Made by a program: the position numbers and the translations under genes
Notes under the pieces: model-generated
The model's input: only the letters and a program-made list of their open reading frames with translations
Databases searched by the model: none
What the model was told of the DNA's origin: nothing
Assembly: GCA_029210585.1 (NCBI GenBank)
Contig: JARGFP010000021.1
Span: forward strand, 20,759 to 84,758
DNA from: Bacteroidales bacterium
Lineage (GTDB): Bacteria; Bacteroidota; Bacteroidia; Bacteroidales; GCA-2748055
Direction of reading: 5' to 3'
DNA length: 64,000 nucleotides
Shown: one piece after another, positions 1-8,789 of the stretch
How the letters are laid out: the number at the start of each line of letters is the position of its first letter
How positions within the stretch are numbered: position 1 is the first letter of the stretch

Positions 1-521
1 ATGGTCCACTCCGAAGCAAACCACAGCATCCCGGGACCGTCGACATATTCATCCCTTACCGCCCTGGAATCGGTGTACTCCCACGCCTCCCCGGTGCCGT
101 CGGTATTGGTCGCTCCGTAGATATCGTGCAGACTCCCGGTTTCATGGTTCCCACCGATGTAGAGTGAATAGGGATCATCGCCGTTCCCTGTAAGGATTCC
201 CGTAACCAGGTCGGGTGCAAATCCATAAAGCGACTCAAAGGCACTGCCACCGATCACGTATGTGCGCCCCGGCGCTACTGTGCCTGTAAGCTGAACAGTT
301 CCCCAGGTGGTTCCGCCATTGCTCTGCCGGGTCAGGTACATCACCGTGGTGCCAAAATCGACAGTTTCACTGCCGGCATTGAAAAGCTCAATAAAACGAC
401 CTGTATACTCATCCGCGGGATCGGCAATCTCGGAGATGAACAGTCCGTCCTGCGCCTGGGTCGCAAAATGACTCACCAGGAACACAAGCATCCAGAATTT
501 TGTAAATTTTTTCATCATCAT
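1..521 (-). CDS. Secreted lamin-tail-domain protein (partial, 3' end outside window)
   Basis: The reading frame is open from an ATG cluster (three consecutive Met codons at 521, 518 and 515) to the left edge, so about 173 N-terminal residues are visible. It begins with a signal peptide (MKKFTKFWMLVFLVSHFATQAQ). A lamin-tail (LTD) fold follows directly: DGLFISEIADP, then FIELFNAGSETVDF, then GRTYVIGGSAF. In Bacteroidota such domains usually sit at the start of large exported nucleases, metalloproteins or adhesins that end in a type IX sorting domain, but that part lies beyond the window. The first or third Met could be the real start. The LTD assignment is firm; the function of the whole protein cannot be told. 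Confidence 0.8.
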   Translation of the reverse strand, partial: MMMKKFTKFWMLVFLVSHFATQAQDGLFISEIADPADEYTGRFIELFNAGSETVDFGTTVMYLTRQSNGGTTWGTVQLTGTVAPGRTYVIGGSAFESLYGFAPDLVTGILTGNGDDPYSLYIGGNHETGSLHDIYGATNTDGTGEAWEYTDSRAVRDEYVDGPGMLWFASEWT

Positions 522-905
522 GTACTTTTTTGAGTTAATATTCAGCTGTTAATGTGATGAGCGGTCCGAATCTCACCCAAAAAGCCAAATGAGATGCATA
601 TTTTTTTCAGGTGTACTTGCCGGGGCAATGTGGGGAACTCCCTGACTGTCTGTATGTATGTCCCATTCAGAACAGTGCAAATGAAGCATCAGGAACCACC
701 TGCAAACTGAACGTTTTTTTTATTTGGTCTGAATAAGTATTGGGGAGAACATTCCGTATCTACCATGAGAAATCAATCTTTTTTTTCATAACTTGTCTCA
801 TGCCTACCCTACAGGAAAACCAGGGCGGCGCATTCTCTTACAAGCCTTCATGCAGGCAAGGTGTTGATACACATACAGGATTCCGAACCTCCTAATACAG
901 CAAGT
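522..905. other. Intergenic region between divergent genes
   Basis: This 384-bp stretch separates the minus-strand LTD gene from the plus-strand activase gene, so promoters for both should lie here. I see AT-rich patches (poly-T around 601-608 and 715-722) but no clean TAnnTTTG box, no RNA gene and no convincing ORF. The frame of the activase is open back to a GTG at 861, which I do not favour as its start. Confidence 0.5.
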
Positions 906-3900
906 ATGTCCAACGCAAGCGACAGGGTTCACCTCGGTTTCGATATCGGCTCTATCTCCATCAATACGGTGGTGATGGACGACCGGAAGCATATCATTGA
1001 AGAGCGTTACGACCATTGCCAGGGGAAGCCTTTTATGAAACTCCGGACGATCATGGAAGCACTGATCAGCAGGTATGGTCAGCACAGCTTCGGCAACCTC
1101 GGGTTTACAGGTACCGGAGGCAAACTGGCGGCCGAAAAGATGGGTGGACACTACATCAACGAAGTCATCGCCCAATCCACCTCCGTGGCCAGCCTCTACC
1201 CGCAGGTCAGGACGATCATTGAGATGGGCGGTGAAGACTCCAAGCTGATCTTCATGGAGGAGACTGAAGAGGGCGCCTCCAGGCTGTCGGATTTCACCAT
1301 GAATACATTGTGCGCCGCAGGAACCGGGTCGTTTCTCGACCAGCAGGCCAAGAGGGTGGGTGTGAAAATCGAAGATGAATTCGGCGCACTGGCGCTCAAA
1401 TCTGAAAATCCGCCCAGGATCGCAGGGCGTTGTTCGGTCTTTGCCAAAAGCGACATGATCCACCTGCAGCAAATTGCTACCCCGGTGCACGACATCGTTG
1501 CCGGGCTCTGTTTTGCCGTAGCGCGTAATTTCATCAGTACACTCGGACGAGGTAAAACCATTGAATATCCGGCGATATTCCAGGGAGGTGTAGCTGCCAA
1601 CAAGGGAATGGTACGTGCATTCAGGGAACTGCTGAAGACAGCGGAAGGCGACCTGGTCATCCCTGAACACCATGCTTCCATGGGAGCCATAGGGGCACTT
1701 TATTATATGCTCGACAGACGTGGAGAATCATTTGTCCCCTTCCAGGGTATGGAGCAACTCAATGCCTATATCGACGGGGAAAAATCCAGGGGCAAAACAT
1801 TTAAGCCACTGCATCAGCCGGATTCGAACATCAACAAGGAAGTATACCCGGTACCGGATGGGGTGTATGACTACCCGGTATACCTCGGGCTGGATATCGG
1901 TTCGCTGAGTACGAACGTGGTATTGATCGATGATGAGAACCGGGTGATCGCCCGGCGTTATCTTCCAACGGCCAGCAAGCCCCTTGAAGCGATCAGAAGG
2001 GGTATGAGCGAAATTTTTGAAGAGATCGGCGACCGGGTGGTCGTTCATGCTGCCGGCACCACCGGTTCGGGCAGGTACCTGACAGGTGATTTCATTGGTG
2101 CCGACCTGATCCGCAACGAGATCACCGCCCAGGCAACCGCTGCCATTGCTTTCGATCCGGAGGTGGACACCATTTTTGAGATCGGCGGTCAGGATTCCAA
2201 GTATATCAGCATCGATAACGGTGTGGTGGTGGACTTTGAAATGAACAAGGTCTGCGCAGCCGGTACCGGCTCCTTCCTCGAAGAGCAGGCTGAAAAACTG
2301 GGGATCAATATCGTAGATGAATTCGGCCGGATGGCACTTGGGGCAGGTCAGCCTGCGGGCCTGGGAGACCGCTGTACGGTATTTATGGAGTCCGACCTGA
2401 ACTCCTTCCAGCAACGGGGGGTTGAAACAGACAACCTGGTGGGCGGTCTCGCCTATTCCATTGTGCACAACTATATTCAGAAGGTAGTCAGGAAGAAAAG
2501 GATCGGGAAACATATCCTGTTCCAGGGCGGCGTTACCAACAACCGGTCGGTGGTGGCAGCTTTTGAACAGGTGACGGGGAAAAAGATCCATATTCCGCCG
2601 CATTTCGATGTGACCGGCGCCATCGGGGCCGCCATGCTGGCACGTGATCATGTAAAGGAAAACAAGCTGAAAACCCGGTTCAAAGGATTTGATATCAGTA
2701 AGATCCCCTATACTGTAGACAAATTCACATGCAAGGCCTGCTCCAACCAGTGTGAGATCAGGCGCGTGCGGATCGAAGGCGAAAGCAAACCGTTGTTCTA
2801 TGGTGGCCGGTGTGAAAAATATGAACTGGACGAACGCAAGGGAAAAGGCCTTGATATTCCCAATTATTTCGAAGAAAGGCTCGAAATGCTCCAGGAAAGC
2901 TATGAGGAACAACCCGCAGAAGAAAGAAAAGTCACCATCGGGATTCCACGCGGACTCATGATCTATTACCAGCAGTTCCCGTTCTGGAGGACCTTCTTCG
3001 AGGACCTTGGATTCAGGATCGTTGTGAGCGAGACGACCAATAACCAGACGGTGAAAAAGGCACTGAACCTGATCGTTGCAGAAACCTGCTTCCCGGTGGA
3101 AGTGATGCACGGACATATCTACGAACTGCTTGAGGATGAATCAGTGGATTATGTCTTTACACCTTTCATTATCAACAACAAGGGGGCCAAAGACAATCCC
3201 ACAACCAACTGCAACTGCCCCTGGGTGCAGACCTTCCCGTTCATGGTGAAAGCATCCGTCGACAGGAAGAAGCGGGAAAAGATGCTCATCCCGGCACTGA
3301 ATTTCAGGTATTTCGGATCCGTAACTGCCAACGAACTTTATAAAAGTATCGGGAAAAAGTTCGGGATTTCAAAACGTCGCATCACCGTGGCCATGCACAA
3401 GGCAGACATGAAGCAGACAGCATTTGAACAAAAGGTGGCAGCCCGGGGGCGCGAGGTCCTGGCCAACCTTCCGGAAGACAAGGAATGCGTTGTCGTTGTG
3501 GGACGGCCCTACAATACCGGTGATCCATCATTGAACCTGAGCATGGTGGAGAAACTGATCAACCTCGATGTGGTGCCTGTCCCCATGGATTACCTTCCCC
3601 TGGAAGAACAGCATATCACACGGGAATACGGACAGATGTACTGGCCCAACGGGCAGCGGATCCTTGCCGCCGCCAGGATCATCTCCGAACATCCTAAACT
3701 GCACGCGGTGTATATGGGGAACTTCCGGTGCGGACCCGACTCCTTCCTCGCCCATTTCTTCCACGAGGAGATGGCCGGCAAACCCTATATGGAAATTGAG
3801 ATCGATGAGCACAGTGCCGATGCAGGTATGATTACACGGTACGAAGCATTCCTCGACAGCCTGAAGGGATCAAAAGAGGAGGCCTCTGACGCCCCGAAAA

Positions 3901-5192
3901 CCATCAACCGGCCGGGTGTTTCTGCCACTTCCCCCATGGAGGGCAGGACCCTTTTCTTCCCATACATGAGTGATGCTTCCTACCTGGTGGCCGGGGCGTG
4001 CCGGGGATTCGGTATTAATTCTGAGTCCCTGCCGATGCAGACCGACGAAGACCTGGAACTGGCGCGAAAATATACTTCTGCAAGGGAATGTTTCCCGATG
4101 ATCGCAACCACCGGCAGTTTCCTGAAAAAACTGATGGCACCGGGGATCGATCCGACCAAAGTGAGCTTTTTCATGCCCGACCACAACGGCCCCTGCCGTT
4201 TCGGACAATACAACAAGTTCCAGCGGATCCTTTTCAACAGGCTGGGATTCGATAAGGCAGAGATCATCTCTCCCAGCAATGACAACAGTTATGAGGATAT
4301 TTCGGGTGGACATGGTACCCGGCTGCGGATCAACATCTGGAAATCCTTTGTTACCTTCGATATCCTCAGGAAATTCAAGCAGGAACACAAACCCTATGAA
4401 CTGATCCCCGGCAATACTGACCAGGTTTACAAGCACGGACTGGATCAGCTGGTGGCCTGTGCCGAAAACGGTGCAAAGGATATTCCTGAAACACTGGAGC
4501 GCATCGGGAAATCATTCAGGGATATCCCGCTTTCGAATGGAAAACGCAAACCGGTGGTGGCTGTGCTGGGTGAAATATTCATGCGGGACAACCCGTTCTG
4601 CAGCGCCTACCTGGTCGACCGGCTGGAAAAGTTCGGGGCCGAAACATGGATTGCAGGACTCTCGGAATGGCTCGTTTATTCCACCATACGCTATACGCGC
4701 GACAGCAAATGGAAAGGGGATTATGGCGGCATACTTAAATCAAAAATACAGGAGCTGACACAAAACATGTCTGCCAAAAAAATCATCAAACCCGTACAGG
4801 AAATGTTCGATCATCACCTGGAAGTATCGGTAATGGAAATGCTTGAGGCGTGCGGACCCTATGTACACAGGCATTATGACGGGGATCCCGCCCCCAACCT
4901 GGGCACATCGGTTGCACTGGCCAAACGCGGGATCTCCGGGATCGCCAACATCGAGCCCTTTACCTGCATGCCGGGAACCCTCGTCACTTCGCTGTCTGAC
5001 AGTTTCAGGGCAGACCACGGTAATATCCCGATGGTTGGGATCGCCTACGACGGTCAGGAAGACGCATCCATTGAGCTCAGGCTGCAGGCCTTCATGCACC
5101 AGGCCTACCAGTTCAGGGATGCGAAGGGATTTACACAATTTAATAAACACCTGAATCGCGATAAAGTAAACCAATCAGTCCTGGCGAAGTAA
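906..5192 (+). CDS. Giant 2-hydroxyacyl-CoA dehydratase activase-type protein (two BadF/BcrA ATPase domains plus dehydratase-like region)
   Basis: The protein has about 1,428 residues. Two ASKHA-type BadF/BadG/BcrA/BcrD ATPase domains come first. Domain 1 starts at GFDIGSISINTVV and domain 2 at GLDIGSLSTNVVL. Each carries the cluster-loop signature CAAGTGSFL and a second cysteine motif (GRCSVFAKSD, GDRCTVFMESD), which in HgdC-type activators hold a [4Fe-4S] cluster. A cysteine-rich linker (CKACSNQC...GGRCEKYE) leads to a long C-terminal DUF2229/2-hydroxyglutaryl-CoA dehydratase-like region. In the known family the ATPase drives ATP-dependent electron transfer to a dehydratase. The large fused form is widespread in anaerobes, but its substrate is not established. 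No separate dehydratase subunits lie nearby. The ATG at 906 is preferred over the GTG at 861 because the conserved fold starts ten residues after it. Confidence 0.9.
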   Translation: MSNASDRVHLGFDIGSISINTVVMDDRKHIIEERYDHCQGKPFMKLRTIMEALISRYGQHSFGNLGFTGTGGKLAAEKMGGHYINEVIAQSTSVASLYPQVRTIIEMGGEDSKLIFMEETEEGASRLSDFTMNTLCAAGTGSFLDQQAKRVGVKIEDEFGALALKSENPPRIAGRCSVFAKSDMIHLQQIATPVHDIVAGLCFAVARNFISTLGRGKTIEYPAIFQGGVAANKGMVRAFRELLKTAEGDLVIPEHHASMGAIGALYYMLDRRGESFVPFQGMEQLNAYIDGEKSRGKTFKPLHQPDSNINKEVYPVPDGVYDYPVYLGLDIGSLSTNVVLIDDENRVIARRYLPTASKPLEAIRRGMSEIFEEIGDRVVVHAAGTTGSGRYLTGDFIGADLIRNEITAQATAAIAFDPEVDTIFEIGGQDSKYISIDNGVVVDFEMNKVCAAGTGSFLEEQAEKLGINIVDEFGRMALGAGQPAGLGDRCTVFMESDLNSFQQRGVETDNLVGGLAYSIVHNYIQKVVRKKRIGKHILFQGGVTNNRSVVAAFEQVTGKKIHIPPHFDVTGAIGAAMLARDHVKENKLKTRFKGFDISKIPYTVDKFTCKACSNQCEIRRVRIEGESKPLFYGGRCEKYELDERKGKGLDIPNYFEERLEMLQESYEEQPAEERKVTIGIPRGLMIYYQQFPFWRTFFEDLGFRIVVSETTNNQTVKKALNLIVAETCFPVEVMHGHIYELLEDESVDYVFTPFIINNKGAKDNPTTNCNCPWVQTFPFMVKASVDRKKREKMLIPALNFRYFGSVTANELYKSIGKKFGISKRRITVAMHKADMKQTAFEQKVAARGREVLANLPEDKECVVVVGRPYNTGDPSLNLSMVEKLINLDVVPVPMDYLPLEEQHITREYGQMYWPNGQRILAAARIISEHPKLHAVYMGNFRCGPDSFLAHFFHEEMAGKPYMEIEIDEHSADAGMITRYEAFLDSLKGSKEEASDAPKTINRPGVSATSPMEGRTLFFPYMSDASYLVAGACRGFGINSESLPMQTDEDLELARKYTSARECFPMIATTGSFLKKLMAPGIDPTKVSFFMPDHNGPCRFGQYNKFQRILFNRLGFDKAEIISPSNDNSYEDISGGHGTRLRINIWKSFVTFDILRKFKQEHKPYELIPGNTDQVYKHGLDQLVACAENGAKDIPETLERIGKSFRDIPLSNGKRKPVVAVLGEIFMRDNPFCSAYLVDRLEKFGAETWIAGLSEWLVYSTIRYTRDSKWKGDYGGILKSKIQELTQNMSAKKIIKPVQEMFDHHLEVSVMEMLEACGPYVHRHYDGDPAPNLGTSVALAKRGISGIANIEPFTCMPGTLVTSLSDSFRADHGNIPMVGIAYDGQEDASIELRLQAFMHQAYQFRDAKGFTQFNKHLNRDKVNQSVLAK

Positions 5193-5224
5193 CCAGGCGA
5201 TCATGCCGCCAAACAGCCAAACCC

Positions 5225-5911
5225 TTAAAGCACCGGAAGCATCCTTGCAAAAGTGATTTCTTCCGGTGTTACTTTTGCCTGTACCACCAACACTTCAACG
5301 CCGGCAGCCATTGCTTTACCGAGTGCTGCTGCATACCCGGGATCGATCTCTGCTGCAGGTGCAAAGGAGTCCACATCCATACGCTGGACAAAATACAGCA
5401 TGACCGCCCGCATTCCCTGTTCCTTCACCCTGATCAGGGTTTCGAGGTGCTTCCGGCCGCGGGTGGTGACCGCATCGGGGAACATGGCCACATCATCCAC
5501 TTTAAGGGTCACGTTCTTGACCTCAACAAAACACTGCTCCTGTTCATTGGCAAGCCAGATATCAAAGCGGCTGTCTTCCCAATTCACCTCCCTGCGGAAT
5601 ACATCGTACTGCTCAAATCCGCCGATAACGCCCATCCTGATCCACTCGAATGCCACCTGGTTGGGAATGCCTGTATTGATTCCCACCCAGCCTTCGCCGA
5701 TCCTGATCATCTCCCAGGTGAACCTTGTCCTGCGTTTCGGATCCTTTGCCGGGCTGAAATATACCTCGGCACCCTCTTCCAGGCAGCTTTTCATGGAACC
5801 TGAATTGGCACAATGCGCAAGGATAACCGACCCGTCCTCCAGCGATATATCGGTAAGGAACCGTTTGTATCTTTTGATCAGTTTCCCTTTTTGTAATGAC
5901 TCATATTTCAT
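5225..5911 (-). CDS. sfsA: SfsA family protein (sugar fermentation stimulation / DNA-binding nuclease-like)
   Basis: The protein has 228 residues, the normal family length. Family hallmarks are the N-terminal KGKLIKRYKRFLTDI strand, LAHCANSGSM, then the nuclease-like centre RFDIWL, CFVEVKNVTL and FPDAVTTRGRKH, and a C-terminal VLYFVQR-type strand (here MLYFVQRMDVDSF). SfsA was named for an effect on maltose metabolism in E. coli. The E-V-K and D residues resemble a PD-(D/E)XK nuclease core with an N-terminal OB fold, so a nucleic-acid role is likely but its physiological task is unclear. The gene converges on the activase gene 32 bp away and seems to be a single-gene unit. Confidence 0.95.
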   Translation of the reverse strand: MKYESLQKGKLIKRYKRFLTDISLEDGSVILAHCANSGSMKSCLEEGAEVYFSPAKDPKRRTRFTWEMIRIGEGWVGINTGIPNQVAFEWIRMGVIGGFEQYDVFRREVNWEDSRFDIWLANEQEQCFVEVKNVTLKVDDVAMFPDAVTTRGRKHLETLIRVKEQGMRAVMLYFVQRMDVDSFAPAAEIDPGYAAALGKAMAAGVEVLVVQAKVTPEEITFARMLPVL

Positions 5912-6148
5912 AAACCTGTACGTTAATGAAAGCTTTACATTTTTTGTTTATAAGATAACCGATATTTCACTTCGAATGGTTTTATTCTTTAAATTTGTTG
6001 ATGGGGCACGCTGAACCCATGAGCTGTTTTTCTCATACTGAACATAACACCGCTATGTTTACAACAGCCAGGGCGTGGAATTGATCATGAGGATACGCTG
6101 TATATTGAACACTTGTCATCATATGATCTGAATTTAAAATATAAGAAA

Positions 6149-7189
6149 ATGAAAAAAATTGTCGCAATTGCACTCACATTATGTATTGCTGCACTCACCT
6201 CCACTGCCTATTCCCAGGTTGTCACCAGGCTAATCAACAAAGCTGCAAACAAAGCCGAAGACAAGACCGAAGAGCGCATTGAAGATGAAGCAGACAAAGC
6301 AGTGGAAAAACAGGTGAACAAAGCTTTTAATAAGCTATTCGGAAAGTCTGATGAAACATCCGATTCCATTGATTCTTCTGATAATACTCCTTCCGCATCA
6401 GGCAGCGGAGGATCTGCTTCTTCAGCAAGTTCACGGGCAGCGAAGAATGCATACCTGAACGCCCTGGGCATGTCCACCGGAACAGCCAATGTGAAACCCC
6501 TGTATGAATTCGACGGGTACATCGAGATGACTGTTTCGGAATTTGAAAAAGAGAAAGAGAAAGAAAAGACCATTTACACAACCTACATTGACTCCAAATC
6601 ATTTGATTATGGAATACATTTCAAAACTCCGGAAGAGGAGGATTACTCTCTCATGATCTTCGATACGGACAACAACCTGATGGTCACCCTGTCAGATGCC
6701 AACGGGGAAAAAACCGGGTTTGCCGTTGCATTCACGCCTGAACAGGCAGAAGCGATCGCAGAAGAGGCTGAAGAGGACACCGCTGAAGGGGATGCCGCAA
6801 CAGAAGATGCCTACAAAGCCTATAAAACAGGAAAAACCAAAAACATTCTCGGGTACACCTGTGAAGAATACCTCATCGAAGATGAAAACGAGACTGTAAC
6901 CATGTGGATCACCCGGGACCTGAATAAGGAGATGAAAAAAACATACATGAAGAATTCCACATTCACGGGACTGTTCTCATATGCATACTATACCGACGGG
7001 GTGGTAATGGAATATATCATCGAAGACAAGAAGGATGGCGACAAGAGTGTCATGACGGTCACCGATATTGATCTCAGCAAGAAATCTTCTTTCAATACCA
7101 TGGGATATACAATCATGGACATGAGCGGCATGATGCCCGATGAGGAAACGGGCACCGGGGATGCCGCGGAGGAAAGTGATGAAGAATAG
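6149..7189 (+). CDS. Secreted DUF4412 domain protein
   Basis: The protein has about 346 residues. The ATG at 6149 gives a textbook signal peptide (MKKIVAIALTLCIAALTSTAYSQ), whereas the longer frame from 6113 puts extra residues in front. After cleavage come a charged Ala/Lys/Glu helix (about residues 25-65), a Ser/Gly linker, and then the DUF4412-type beta-rich body with YTTYIDSKSFDYG, KTKNILGYTCEEYLIE and VTMWITRDLNKEMK. The domain is common in periplasmic proteins of Bacteroidota and has no known function. The acidic C-terminus ends in EESDEE. The next gene starts 5 bp after the stop, so the two are probably co-transcribed. A TAAATTTG box at 5990-5997 could be the promoter. Confidence 0.85.
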   Translation: MKKIVAIALTLCIAALTSTAYSQVVTRLINKAANKAEDKTEERIEDEADKAVEKQVNKAFNKLFGKSDETSDSIDSSDNTPSASGSGGSASSASSRAAKNAYLNALGMSTGTANVKPLYEFDGYIEMTVSEFEKEKEKEKTIYTTYIDSKSFDYGIHFKTPEEEDYSLMIFDTDNNLMVTLSDANGEKTGFAVAFTPEQAEAIAEEAEEDTAEGDAATEDAYKAYKTGKTKNILGYTCEEYLIEDENETVTMWITRDLNKEMKKTYMKNSTFTGLFSYAYYTDGVVMEYIIEDKKDGDKSVMTVTDIDLSKKSSFNTMGYTIMDMSGMMPDEETGTGDAAEESDEE

Positions 7190-7194
7190 CATTG

Positions 7195-7710
7195 ATGGAT
7201 CTGAAGGATTTCCTCACGCATGCAGTTGTATCTCTCAGGAAAGAGGAGATCGGAACGATCATTGGTCCCGATCCTGAACAATTCAACGCCCTTTTTGAAC
7301 TTGCATTTTCAAGGGAGATGCCTGTATGCTGGAGGGCGACCTGGATCATGGATTACCTGTCCGAATTGCACCCCTGGCTGGCGATACCCCATATTGAAAA
7401 AATATGGCAGGAGATTCCTGAACAACATCCCGATGGCGTGACACGAAGTGCGCTTCGGCTGCTTTCCCGCCACAAGATACCGGAAGACTTCCAGGGCATT
7501 GCTGCAGATCTCTGCCTGTCGTGGCTGGAGCAGGAGTCTGTCCCTGTGGCCATCAAGGCCTACAGTATGGAGGTGCTGCTGAAGATCGCCACTGCATATC
7601 CGGAATTCACCAATGAGTTTATCACTGTCATTGAAACACAGGCACCCCACAATTCAGCCGGGTTTAAAGCCCGTTCACACCATATTACAAGGGCCATGAA
7701 ACAACTCTGA
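7195..7710 (+). CDS. Small all-helical (HEAT-like) protein of unknown function
   Basis: The product has 171 residues, almost all predictable as amphipathic helices (for example CWRATWIMDYLSELHPWLAIPHIEKIW and AIKAYSMEVLLKIATAYPEF), a pattern like HEAT/ARM repeats. There is no signal peptide. The ATG at 7195 is chosen over the TTG at 7192 directly before it. The gene follows the DUF4412 gene by 5 bp. Its last seven codons, stop included, are duplicated immediately downstream (7690-7731). I do not recognise a named family; a scaffold or adaptor role is only a guess from the fold. Confidence 0.7.
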   Translation: MDLKDFLTHAVVSLRKEEIGTIIGPDPEQFNALFELAFSREMPVCWRATWIMDYLSELHPWLAIPHIEKIWQEIPEQHPDGVTRSALRLLSRHKIPEDFQGIAADLCLSWLEQESVPVAIKAYSMEVLLKIATAYPEFTNEFITVIETQAPHNSAGFKARSHHITRAMKQL

Positions 7711-7731
7711 AGGGCCATGGAACAACTCTGA
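7690..7731 (+). repeat. 21-bp tandem duplication spanning a stop codon
   Basis: Units at 7690-7710 and 7711-7731 differ at one base: AGGGCCATGAAACAACTCTG plus A against AGGGCCATGGAACAACTCTG plus A. The first unit encodes the final residues and stop of the helical protein; the second would encode the same tail in frame but lies beyond the stop. Confidence 0.9.
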
Positions 7732-7867
7732 CCGTTTCCGCTGCAGGACGAATTACATCATTCCGGCACTGAACAGGGCCTGCAGTGCGACAAAAACAGT
7801 GTTCACGGATCCTGGCGGAACTAACCGATGCTACCCGTATCTCCCGGGTGAACGTGGGCCAAACACA

Positions 7868-7886
7868 GATAACTTGGTTATCTTTG
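7868..7886 (+). promoter_or_regulatory. Promoter -7 box of trmJ overlapped by an inverted repeat
   Basis: TATCTTTG at 7879-7886 matches the Bacteroidota -7 consensus TAnnTTTG and sits 26 bp before the ATG at 7913. It is overlapped by a perfect inverted repeat AGATAAC-TTG-GTTATCT at 7868-7884, which could be an operator or a short hairpin. No good -33 box was found. Confidence 0.55.
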
Positions 7887-7912
7887 ATACTGAATTCTAA
7901 ATACATTGCTAC

Positions 7913-8725
7913 ATGGCAGACCCGGACTTCTGTTTCATACTGTACAGGCCGGCAGTACCCGGGAATATCGGTGCTGCTGCTCGTGCCATTAAAACCATGG
8001 GATTCAGCGAACTCCGACTGGTTGACCCGGCAGATCATCTCTCCGCTAAGGCGAAAATGATGGCACATGGCTCGCATGACATCCTGGAAAACAGCAAGGT
8101 ATACACAACCTACGAAGCTGCGGTGGATGATATTGATTTCATCGTGTGCACGACTGCGAAAAAGAAGGGTGCCAAAGTGGATTACGTCCCGTCCGGGCAG
8201 CTGAACAGGTTTATTGCTGAAAAAATACCGGTGGCGCGCAGGATCGGGATCGTGTTCGGAACCGAGGAAAGCGGATTGCCCAATTCCATCCTGTTAACTG
8301 CAGATGCCGGCGTGACCATTCCCATGGCCACCACCCACCCTTCCCTGAACCTTGCCCAGTCGGTAATGGTCATCGCCTACGAATTATCCGGCCTGTTGCA
8401 CAATGAAGCATCGAAAAGGCCTCCTAACCAGGTACCCGGGGGAGCGCAACAACTGCCGGATACTGCAGGAGCGCCGCAACAACAAGCGAACAGTGAAACA
8501 TCAAGAAAACAGGAGTCCGCGACAGTGCTGCAACAGCCGGAGACCTGGCGGCAACTGCGTGAACGAACTGAAACGATCCTCCAACAGGCCGGTATCCGGC
8601 CCGGCACACCCCTTTATCACCGCATCCTGGAACGCATGTCGTTTATGAAAGCTTCGGATGCCCGCCTGGCCCACTCGGTAACCAGCAGGGTGATGGACCT
8701 TATTGACCAGGTGTCACGGAAATAG
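7913..8725 (+). CDS. trmJ: TrmJ-type SPOUT RNA 2'-O-methyltransferase
   Basis: The protein has 270 residues and is cytoplasmic. The SPOUT knot signatures are in order: the N-terminal ILYRPAVPGNIGAAARAIKTMGF with the conserved Asn-Ile-Gly-Ala-Ala-Ala-Arg, the central GIVFGTEESGL, and the C-terminal SLNLAQSVMVIAYEL that forms the SAM-binding trefoil knot. The family methylates the ribose of tRNA position 32 using S-adenosylmethionine. A Gln/Ala-rich low-complexity insert (about residues 168-205, NQVPGGAQQLPDTAGAPQQQ and on) separates the knot from a C-terminal helical domain (TILQQAGIRPGTPLYHRILERMSFMK) typical of TrmJ. Some relatives act on rRNA, so the exact target is inferred from similarity. 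Confidence 0.85.
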   Translation: MADPDFCFILYRPAVPGNIGAAARAIKTMGFSELRLVDPADHLSAKAKMMAHGSHDILENSKVYTTYEAAVDDIDFIVCTTAKKKGAKVDYVPSGQLNRFIAEKIPVARRIGIVFGTEESGLPNSILLTADAGVTIPMATTHPSLNLAQSVMVIAYELSGLLHNEASKRPPNQVPGGAQQLPDTAGAPQQQANSETSRKQESATVLQQPETWRQLRERTETILQQAGIRPGTPLYHRILERMSFMKASDARLAHSVTSRVMDLIDQVSRK

Positions 8726-8789
8726 GTAACAGAAGGACCTGTATTTCAGCACCACGGAACACAGGCCTGGTTTTCGTCCGTTCACCCGG

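Noticed and set aside
804..1673. 289-codon minus-strand ORF opposite the activase gene
   Set aside because: Antisense shadow of a strongly conserved coding frame; its peptide is rich in His, Cys and Gly without a fold pattern. The same applies to the long minus-strand ORFs at 1728-3116 and 3870-4436.
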